Assembly (NCBI GenBank): GCA_903813345.2 | Contig: CAIIXF020000011.1 | Location: 7,590,571-7,654,570 of the forward strand | DNA length: 64,000 bases | Origin: Owenia fusiformis | Lineage: Eukaryota; Annelida; Polychaeta; Sabellida; Oweniidae | Reading direction: 5' to 3' | Shown here: in pieces, positions 54,945 through 64,000 of the stretch | Layout: each line of letters opens with the position of its first letter | Position numbering within the stretch: position 1 is the stretch's first letter | Position numbers and translations under genes: made by a program | Notes under the pieces: model-generated | Databases searched by the model: none | Told to the model about the DNA's origin: nothing | The model's input: the letters and a program-made list of their open reading frames with translations, nothing else

Positions 54945-57058
54945 ACCGAAAACGAAAACTCTTTAGGGTTGAGGATTCACGTCGGTTTAAATTAGAATAA
55001 TTCTTTACTATCTGGTTTTGTTTGCTTCATTGTGAAATGTTCATCGAATTGTTATTTTTCGAATCATTTCCATTTCGTTACATAAGTTATTTGGAATAAA
55101 CTTAATTTCAGCTAAAATGCAGGGTAGTGCATGGCTGTTTTTGAAAATTTTTATTTTAACCTTTTGTTGCTTATCACCGTATTAATTATGAGCACAAGTT
55201 TTTATGTTTGTTTATTTGTTTTTATTTCTTATACAAGTACAAGTAAGTTATACATTGCAAGTCACACCCGTAGCAAACCCTACATTGTCTTACAAAGTTA
55301 ACATGAGCAGTTTCGAGAAACATTAGAATATGGGAGGGGTTCAAGAAGAGACCCGGTGTAAAAGGGTAGGAGGTCAAGACAGTATCTGTTGGAATGTTAT
55401 ATATTTCCCTATCCATTATATGATAGGCGTATGCATGAGTGGAGGGTTGTGGAAATAGGGCCTCGTGAGAGATACATGTACTTGACAGTCAGTAATTGTT
55501 TACACCCCCCCCCCCTTCCTTGAAATGCTGAACTAATGTGCTTTTTGTTCATTGAAACAATACGAAATCAAAATTGATTAGTTTCCTAATTACAATAAAA
55601 ACAAACGGCTGATTAGAAGATTACAGTGACTGTTTCCCGTCATTACATAACAATGTTGAAGGTGGGCAAAGGAAATCGAGTCTGTATTGATCTAGTTAAT
55701 AAGCATGATACGTGATTATAAACGTAGAGTAAAGGAAATGCCAGGATTTTTTTTAGCATTCTCATTGTAATCAGAACTATGTGAATTTATACCATTCGCT
55801 TAGACATGGGCTAAAATTTTGATTCTTTTCAGCCTAATATTCTATCCAACAGCATTAAATGATCAAACTCAATTATTTAGTAAAACTTCAATAAGGGATC
55901 ACGTGAATTTCGATACAGCGGTAAATGAAAGTTTTATGCTTATTATGCGGGAACTATGAAATATTAGATTTAATTACCTAGGTACCGTATTCGAGGGGAC
56001 ATTTTATCCTTTTTAGATTTTATATCGATTTTGACATTTTTGGCCTCTGGCTATGAAATATGTCTCTGATATTTATGTATTTCCCGAGAGAAAATTGGAC
56101 ATTTGCGGGGCCTGATGCAAGACTAGTTATCTGTTTTCCTGGCTTGTTTGAAATGGATAAACTTTGTCGTATGTTTCAATGAAGCCCATGTGGGACTGTA
56201 GACCTAGAAATTCATATTTATATACTATAGATCGAGATAGAATAGTAATACAAAATATAGTATTCCAATTTCCAGTATCATAATAGACACCAACTTTTAA
56301 ATCCTAGTAACAGATTTAGAATTCCTATTTTAAAATCAAGAGTCAGTTTAATCAGGAATTCATTGATCAAATGCGATCGAGATAGACTGGCGGACAGGAT
56401 GAGCTGGGATGCAATCAGGAAGGCGCTCAGTTGTTTATATTAATTATTGGGTCTTATAACACCTTAGTATAGTATACCCCTCCCTCCCAAATCACAACTT
56501 CGCAACCACCGTCAATTTTATAATCAAATCCCTTTCCCTCACTAATGCAAATACATGAATAAATATAATATTGGAGTGAATTGCATGCGTTTCGAATGAA
56601 GTTATCTTTGTAGTACTAGTATTAATTTGTTCAAACAAGTTTACAGAAGATAAATGAAAGGGGACAAAGGGAAACACAGGGGCGTAGTCAACTTTCAGTC
56701 AGGGGGGATGCGATTGCCCCTTAAAAATTCGATTTTCAGTCAGAATGGGGTGGGGGTGCGATTAGCAAGCCACAATATTTTTTTAAATAATAAATCAAAA
56801 CAAAGCTTTTTTTAAATTATGAATGTAACATTTAAAGATTAGACTGCAGCTTCTTGAAAAGAAAGCAGAACGTGTCATCACCGCCAACATAGAGAGCAAC
56901 GTGTACTAATTATAAGTATCTGAAAGATAACGCAAAAAAACTTAATTATTAACTTTCAAGTCTTAACAATTTAACATGTAACTGTAACATGTAACTGTAA
57001 CATAACACATATATCGCCTCGAGGGGTCATTTAGCTTGATGAATAACCCCTCTGGTAT
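54945..57058. other. Gene-free stretch with one isolated element end
   Basis: An isolated terminus, CAGGGGCGTAGTCAAC plus G-run, stands at 56677-56710; its right end was not found. The rest, including frames at 55222-55416 and 56492-56677, is unassigned. Confidence 0.4.
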
Positions 57059-57060
57059 TA

Positions 57061-57239
57061 GAGAGGTTTCGCACAATGGATTAACCTCAACTCGTTTAAG
57101 TGCTGTACCCTACGCGCAGAGGCCTAGAAATAAACTACAGAAGATGAAGCTCTCTCTTAATTAAGAAGTGAAGTCGAATGTAAAGGGTAATAAATCTGGT
57201 GAACACAACACATTGAGCCAAAAACTTGCGAAACCTCTC
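57061..57239. mobile_element. 179-bp MITE with TA duplication
   Basis: GAGAGGTTTCGCA at 57061-57073 and its perfect complement at 57227-57239, flanked by TA on both sides (57059-57060 and 57240-57241). Fits a Tc1/mariner-type MITE. No coding. Confidence 0.85.
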
Positions 57240-57241
57240 TA

Positions 57242-58623
57242 TAAACGCATTGTTGAACGCAAATGATCATGTGGATTCACTTAAATTCTGAATTATATTC
57301 AACTGTTTCTGTAAACTTCAACGAATGCATTTAATCCCATGATGCGTTTCACTCCTATCTGGAGTCTGGGAGTGCAGACTTGCACCCCGGGACTTGCACC
57401 AACCCTTGCCCCTCTTCCACCCCGTGTCATCCTTGAGGTCCATGCATAGCCAAACACTTCACATGCCTGTATCACCCCGTTAATGGAAACAACCTGTAAA
57501 AAATAAATATCATATTAAGCAAATGCCTTTTATGGCCAGGTGACCGAGACATCAAAGTGATATTGAGTAAGTTTCCTCCAACTCAAAACGTAATTATATA
57601 GATATAAATAACTCTCTTCATAAAATCTAAAGTTCACAATCCTTATCTAAATTGTGTATGGAACAAAACCAGAAGTCTGTTATATTATTAGTCTCTACAA
57701 AATGTCCGGTGACTTAGCTGTATGGAATTTTGAAATATAAAAATTTTATTGTAGATATATAACATAAACACATCAACATAGAAAAATTCAATACAGTTAT
57801 ATTGTAACAATATTCATATTATATTAATATTAGAGGGACCAAACACATTCGCTATTGCTAAGGTTTCTACGACTTTAACTGTCTTATAAGCATCTTGATC
57901 CATCAAGGTATTACAATATTGTATGACTGAAGGAATACACTGGTATGCTATGTCAGAGCATGAAATTACAATTACACTATGCTTAATAGGCGGCTTCATA
58001 CTCCTTACGTCTCAAAATCTCTTAATTTTCAAATGGGAGTATATCATTTTCGTGAGCGGGATTTGGCGGGACAATACGATTTTCTTTCAAAATCAAAAAT
58101 ATTCCAAGGTGTTATTCATCGGGAAGTAGTATCATGGGATAAATTTAGATATATCATTGCATCCCACGACCGGTTTGATTATCAATACGCAATCAGCCTG
58201 GTACTGGTCAACAGTAATAAATAACAGACGCTAATAAGACACAGGATCCAATCAGGTTAATTATCGTCTTTTATTGTCTTAAGTCTCAGCGTACCTTGTA
58301 AGATAATCATTCCCGTTTGATTTTGTTTGAATCGAAATTAAACGGAGGAGGGGGGGGTGAACATTTAAATCTTAATTTTATTCCTTACAATAGTTAAGAA
58401 AACAAACAAAAGACCATTCACTTATCCATCAATTTCCGTGCTCTGCGGATGTTTGGCTACTTTGATTACAGAAAAGTCTGAACATCATCCAGGACTCTGA
58501 TTGCAGCAGAAGTCGTCTAGGACTCTGATTATAGAAAATATCGTCTTAGCCTTTGATTACAGAGATCGTCTAGGTTTTCATCTTTAGACCCACCTTGTGG
58601 ATTGAGTGTATCATGATCACTTC
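57242..58623. other. Gene-free stretch, nothing recognised
   Basis: Two overlapping plus frames (57923-58129 and 57979-58224) resemble nothing. A short CTGATTACAG-type word (TCTGATTGCAG, TCTGATTATAG, TTGATTACAG) recurs at about 58465, 58497, 58525 and 58553. Confidence 0.4.
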
Positions 58624-58781
58624 CAGAGTGATGGGGGCAGGGGGTTCACATTAAACAAAATTGGTCATCACTTAAGTTTAAAAAAAAGCTCAGAATGATG
58701 AAAAACTGCACGATTTTAAATAAATTTTGGAGAAAGGCGTTCTTGAACCCCCCCCCACCCCCTTCTCTGACTAGGGGTCTG
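58624..58781. mobile_element. Short MITE related to 16815, imperfect 5-bp duplication
   Basis: The left end is CAGAGTGATGGGGG and the right end, inverted, CAGACCCCTAGTCAG. Outside are ACTTC (58619-58623) and ACTTT (58782-58786), a 4/5 match. The interior GATGAAAAACTGCACGATTTT corresponds to the interior of 16815-16974. Confidence 0.68.
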
Positions 58782-61734
58782 ACTTTGTCAAATGTCATGG
58801 AGGTCGCAATTATATTCATAGAAAAGCATAAATTAAATAACTTCCCCACATTTTTACGTCTTTGCCTCTCTATGTTTGATTTTTATTTTCTTATCCCTCA
58901 GGAAAAAAACTAAAAATAGAAGGACATGTGATTTGATCGTATATCCTATACCCCAAAGGTCTCAAAAGTTTTAAATTATTTTTGAAAAACCTCTACCACA
59001 GAAATAACACCGGAGGAGATGGAAATGACTTTGAGCCTTGCAAGTTAGTGTTTCAAAAGTACACAAGCGTTTGCGTGTATACTTCGCGTGGCTAAAGTTC
59101 TAAACTAACTGTCAAAACAAAACAAAGAATGCAATTTTATTGGCGATCATGCACATGCTCTCTTCGAGAGCTTTACCATACTTAAGTCAATTATCAGCAA
59201 ACTTTATGAATTAAAATCAATTGTAGGCTATATGGAATAAGCTAACTCCTGTTAAAGATTAGTATAGACAAAACACATAGATAGAACAAAAAGTCCTTTG
59301 AAAAGTATATCAAAATGAAAAATGGATAATAAATATTTCAAACATATAAATCCGCTTATTAAAGAATAACAATTAACACAACTGGGAAAAATGTTCATGC
59401 CTTATAATCAGCCATATCGATGCAGATAAAACCGTCTAGATAGAACAAGTAACAATAACGAAAACAATTAGCAGATCCATGCCAATTAATTAATTATCGG
59501 ACTTTGGATTTTTCTTAGTTTATACTCGCTTCAACAACTGCGCACCCCTCTCTTGTCAGTAAACACAGGTCGGAAGAAATCATCATGAGATTTTGACATT
59601 GTACTTTCATCAACTGTAACATAAAGACCGGCGTGTTATAATCTTGACGACTCATTTAACCTGCCATATATTGCCCGTGTTGTCGTAATTTTCAAATTTG
59701 ATAAACAATTTTCGAAACCGTATTTTTAGATGTACTTTTTCATGTAGATTTCAAATTATGACATCACTTTGACTGAATTTTGAATATTTAATGACGTAAA
59801 TCAAAATTATTTCTACTCGCATCTAGTCTACCTTGTATTTCAAGGGGAATCTGTGAAACAGAATACAAATATTATACGATATATTAAGAAGGGAATGATA
59901 AAGTATGTAAAATTCCTGCTGAATATACAGTATGCATGTATGAATCTGGGAAATCTCTCGGTGTATCGAATGTTACGACGATCGGAACATTCACTGGTTT
60001 AATCCAGGAGGTTTAATCTCCCGACGTGATATACAGCAAGTACTCCCGGGCAAGTACAATCCTTTGGAATACCAAAGCGTTAGATAAAGTGAGACTCTAA
60101 TAGATCAGAATGTCCCGACACGGAAATCAGAATGACAGAAATATAATTTTGAATAATTTTGGGAGGTAGGGAATCGCACAATTTTGTAATTCCAATGCTG
60201 CCCTTTGTGTTTTATCAACGTTATACAACGATGCAAACAAAACAGATCGTATTTAAATCTTATTCTAATTTTAATTCCTACATGAAATCTCAGCCCCCCC
60301 CCCAAACACTAGTAACATTTTAAAGACTTTATCTAATTCAAACAATCAAATCAAATCAAAATTAAAACATGCAAACAGGTATATCTGCTTATGGAGGAAT
60401 ATCCGAAGAAATGTGTGACGCTGGTTTTCAGTCCTTAATCGCCGCTTAATACCTGAAAAGCAACTTATCTGCTTATTATAAGTTATCAAATAATTTAACA
60501 ATTAAACAGAAACAATGCATGCCAAACATTTATCTATAATTGTTATATTATGGCTATTTTATAGTTTGCACTTGTATCGAGCAACTGTGTATCGGGCTGT
60601 GTATACGGGCCCTTTCTCAAACCCAATATGGGATTTAACACGTCACTTGAGGCAAGATTCATAAACTATATCTCCACGGGCTATAATTTGAAGAACGCCA
60701 CTGACGGATCTGTCCCTTTTGGATGGGCCGTATTGTTCTTGTGTGTATCTTACCCACGGGAACCTACAAAACAGATATAATTGCATTGTGAAAAGGAAGT
60801 CCCGTCTCTATAAAACTTCCTAGAATAAGATTCAAGCAGTGTAAACATCCATATTTGCAAAAATAACGATAAACCACTGTCATTAAGTAGTTGTAGTACC
60901 ATATTCGTATAGCTTTTGGGAAAGACGATAAAACGCAAAATATGATTGGAATATTTGCTGAAGTCTGGGATCGATGATCTGACAGAAAATTTAAGGAAGG
61001 CGTTGATCATGACTGAGCAAAATGAAAGAGCAAAGTAATAATAATTGCAATTTATGTTTATCATTTCAACTATTCCGAGTCAGAGAAATCAAGAATAAAA
61101 ATGAAACTTTCCTTAGATATCTGTCGTATTGGCTTTACCGGGAAGGCTAGTTCTGGGGGGGGGGGGGTAGCGCTTGTTTAAATTTTAAATTATTAAGATC
61201 AAAATGGTAAGGTCATATTGACGAATTTCCAAAATGACAAATTATTGTGCAGTGCGTTAAATTGGAATATCTTTTGATTCTTTTCCACTGGGGTACGCTA
61301 ATATCCGATCTTAGTACTTCAATATTTTTGTTTGAAAGCAAGATCTTTAATGTAAACATCCGCATTTCAATATATCCTGAGACTATCATAGAATAATTCT
61401 GTGAATCCCAAGCACAACCCATTACAATATCAGTCTATAAGTCAATCTGTATTACAACAAATGAATAATAATCCCGAAAACAGTTCAACTATATTTGGCT
61501 TTGACTTATTTGTTTGAGAGGGATACGAAATCTAGGAATAAAAGTCACCGACGGTCCAACTTCAACGAACAATCTACATGTACAGACTTATCTTACTAAT
61601 TTAAATAATTATTTGTCCTCATCGTGATTTGCCCGTCTGATTATACAGGTTTTACTTTCAATTTAGCCTCACTCAGACACACAAATAAAATGTAAAATTA
61701 TAACATCATATTATAAAAACATTATCCAACCTCG
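58782..61734. other. Gene-free stretch, mostly unique
   Basis: About 3 kb without recognised elements. The minus frame at 60750-61064 (104 codons) and others match nothing. TAATTAATTATCGG near 59487 is homeodomain-site-like. C and G runs lie at 60294 and 61157. Confidence 0.35.
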
Positions 61735-62145
61735 AATTAACACTAATGAACACGATGTGATGACTTTATTACTATCTATGAGGAACCATTAAACAATTAT
61801 GAACGAAATCCAGATACGTACAGTTTATTCATGAATTTGGAATATAATGTCGCAATTCATTCTAAATATCTGTTAAATATCGAATCTCTTACATTACGAA
61901 TCTCTTATTAAAATATATTCTATTTATACAATATTGTTTTTCCCGTCATCCGTGATTTCCACATGTTGATTGTATTCTATTTTATCAAATGATCGGAAAG
62001 TAATACCATGAAATGAGTAGCATTAGACATGTTAGATTATACGCCCTTGAATTACACTTATAAACACGATGTGATGATTGTTTCATTTACTTAGAGGAAC
62101 GCATTAACAGATTAATCAATTATGAACGAAATCCAGATACGTACG
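61735..62145 (+). repeat. Diverged direct repeat flanking unique DNA
   Basis: 61735-61821 and 62048-62143 share AACACGATGTGATGA and TTATGAACGAAATCCAGATACGTAC, about 313-321 bp apart. The second copy ends where the satellite-bearing element begins. Confidence 0.7.
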
Positions 62146-63253
62146 ATGTAAGGATTCATATAGAAGGTAGTTTGCAAATGAATCCTGCCTTCAGGAAGGC
62201 AGGATTCATTTGTAAACTATATTGCATATGAATCCTGTATGATTCCTGGAGGCTGGATTCATTTGTAAACTATATTGCATATGAATCCTGTATGATTCCT
62301 GAAGGCAGGATTCATTTGCAAACTACCTTCTATATGAATCCTGTACGAACCCTGAAGGCTGGATTCATTTGTAAACTATATTGCATATGAATCCTGTATG
62401 ATTCCTGAAGGCAGGATTCATTTGCAAACTACCTTCTATATGAATCCTGTACGAATCCTGAAGGCTGGATTCATTTGTAAACTATATTGCATATGAATCC
62501 TGTATGATTCCTGAAGGCAGGATTCATTTGCAAACTACCTTCTATATGAATCCTGTACGAATCCCGAAGGCTGGATTCATTTGTAAACTATATTGCATAT
62601 GAATCCTGTATGATTCCTGAAGGCAGGATTCATTTGCAAACTACCTTCTATATGAATCCTGTACGAATCCTGAAGGCTGGATTCATTTGTAAACTATATT
62701 GCATATGAATCCTGTATGATTCCTGAAGGCAGGATTCATTTGTAAACTATTTAAACAGCGAATCCTGTATGAATCCTGGAGGCAGGATTCATACAGGATT
62801 CATATGTGCATATGAATCCTGTATGAATCCTGACTCCAGGATTCAGTGGTTTGATTCACATTTTTTGCTGTGATATTGAGTTGGAAAAAGGGAACGGTGA
62901 AGGTAGAAACTTTAAGGAAACTCTTCTTAAGTCCCTTAACAGGTTTTAAGAGGGTTATAAAATTCCACACCCCTATTTGAAGGGCTTTTGAGGTCATATC
63001 TGAAAATAATTGCTGCTGTTAACATGGCCGAGGGGGGACACATTGACTAGTAATGTGGTGTAAAATTGAACTTTATGTTGACAAAACACTAACTTTTAAA
63101 ATTACTGTAACTTTTTCCCATTTGGGAGTTCACCTATGATACTTGGAAAATCAATGTAACTTTGGATAAGCTTTAAAATGATATATGACACATGCTACGA
63201 GGACACTGGAATATGTCTGCCTAGGGGGGGCCCCATACTTTCGGGACACCCTG
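62146..63253 (-). mobile_element. Satellite-bearing mariner-like element, copy 2
   Basis: On the minus strand it starts at TA (63254-63255) plus CAGGGTGTCCCGAAAGTATG, an IS630-Tc1-mariner-type terminus, and ends in the satellite (62150-62870). It has the same parts as copy 1 in the same internal order, but opposite genome orientation, and a longer satellite. The unique part (62880-63230) has no transposase. The second terminus was not identified; the satellite runs up to the flank at about 62146. Confidence 0.75.
62150..62870 (-). repeat. Hairpin-forming 53-bp satellite, 106-bp dimer
   Basis: Two 53-bp unit types alternate: one with GAAGGCAGGATTCATTTGCA and TACCTTCTATATG, the other with GAAGGCTGGATTCATTTGTA and TATATTGCATATG. 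Each type starts ATGAATCCTGTA. In the GGCAGG type ATGAATCCTG and CAGGATTCAT are perfect complements 13-14 nt apart, so each unit can form a hairpin. About twelve units, nearly identical between dimers. Confidence 0.92.
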
Positions 63254-63650
63254 TACTATGTCATTAAATGTAAAAAGGTTTCATCTCCAATTTGAATTTA
63301 GGGGGAATCAACTTTCACATGCATTTGACCCATATTGGTAGTTAGAACCTTATAATAGTGAAGGGACGATATATAAGGATCAGTCAGGAAATACCCTATC
63401 ACCTTAAAGTGTGTCTTGCTTCACGATTGTATACCACAGAAAACATGCAAATGGTGAATGGGGGATTTATATATAATATATCTCAACCCATTATTTTGAA
63501 CTATTTTTAAGTTATCCTCGGTTCCAAGTCCAAATATTGACATTTCGTTAATTTGTACATTTCTTTTATTAGCCAGCGCATCTCTAGTACTCATGAACGT
63601 TTTATTAAGCCAAACATACAGCAAGCCAAAGGTAGCAAATTATATGCTGT

Positions 63651-64000
63651 CACCAGCGTTACGTACGACTGGTCAGAAACTTTACATAACGTCTAGTGCG
63701 AAATGTAAACCAGCGCTTTATGACAAATTAGATACTCATAATCTCACGAATAGAATGACCATACAACAAGTTCTTGGAAGAGAAAATACCAAAATAAATC
63801 CTCACACGTTGCTTAAATAAGCAAACATCATGCTCCTACCAGCGTGACGTTAGACCGATCCGAAAAATGATATTTTGTTTAGAGCGCAATGTAAATCAGA
63901 GCTTTGCAACAAATCCTTCAAATTAGATACTCTATATCTCACGAAGAGAATGACCATACAACAAGTCCCTGTTAGAGCAAATGCAAATATATGTATTTAT
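63651..64000 (+). repeat. Two-copy tandem repeat, about 186-195 bp, cut by window end
   Basis: ACCAGCGT(T/G)ACGT at 63652 and 63838, AAATTAGATACTC near 63726 and 63920, and AGAATGACCATACAACAAGT near 63753 and 63948. The 75-codon frame 63593-63820 covers unit 1 and is closed in unit 2, so coding is unlikely. The right end lies outside the window. Confidence 0.75.

Noticed and set aside
62150-62870. CRISPR-like array from evenly spaced palindromic units
   Set aside because: The alternating 53-bp units are repeated along their full length, with no spacers; the context is an animal transposon.

Overview
The window looks like a piece of an AT-rich animal nuclear genome, most likely a marine invertebrate. 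There is no operon-like coding. Remnants of Tc1/mariner, IS630-type and hAT-like DNA transposons and of LINEs are everywhere, with long inverted repeats, minisatellites and G/C homopolymer runs. The phylum cannot be settled from what is visible; a deuterostome such as an echinoderm or hemichordate, or a mollusc or brachiopod, would all fit. I found no intact host protein gene, no tRNA or rRNA gene and no CRISPR array. Nearly all open frames are short and unrecognisable, and the few recognisable ones are broken transposase or reverse transcriptase pieces.

Layout. 1-4443: mostly featureless, apart from a pogo-like MITE at 941-1459 swollen by a 67-bp tandem repeat. 4444-12732: a mariner remnant, a long inverted repeat (5081-5509), then an IS630-like transposase pseudogene cut in two by a 6-kb foldback-type transposon (6268-12287). 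That transposon has long inverted arms, a TTA target duplication and a GC-richer minisatellite in its middle. 12960-15900: a 5'-truncated LINE on the minus strand, broken by a small templated insertion, and a 209-bp tandem repeat. 16000-18910: three short elements and an internally deleted mariner with about 190-bp inverted repeats. 20079-21282: an element with 333-bp terminal inverted repeats and an 8-bp target duplication. 21473-25185: two related elements lying head to head. 26867-28359: a 1.5-kb element with perfect 51-bp terminal repeats and a 5-bp target duplication; a second family member lies at 50030-50186. 29653-30982: a Tc1 pseudogene. 31000-39060: dispersed and tandem repeats and a clean non-autonomous hAT (38169-38667). 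39896-46430: exon-like blocks, two of them paralogous, and large tandem arrays that could form a multi-exon non-coding RNA gene. 48898-50880: palindromic MITEs and a LINE C-terminus. 52250-52900 and 62146-63253: two copies, in opposite orientation, of an element carrying a hairpin-forming 53-bp satellite. 55000-61700: mostly unique, gene-poor DNA.

There is no pathway to describe. The biology on view is transposition: nested insertion, target-site duplication, foldback structure and satellite growth inside mobile elements. The most unusual items are the 6-kb foldback transposon caught inside a transposase reading frame, two element groups with consistent 5-bp target duplications, and the hairpin satellite carried by a mariner-like element.
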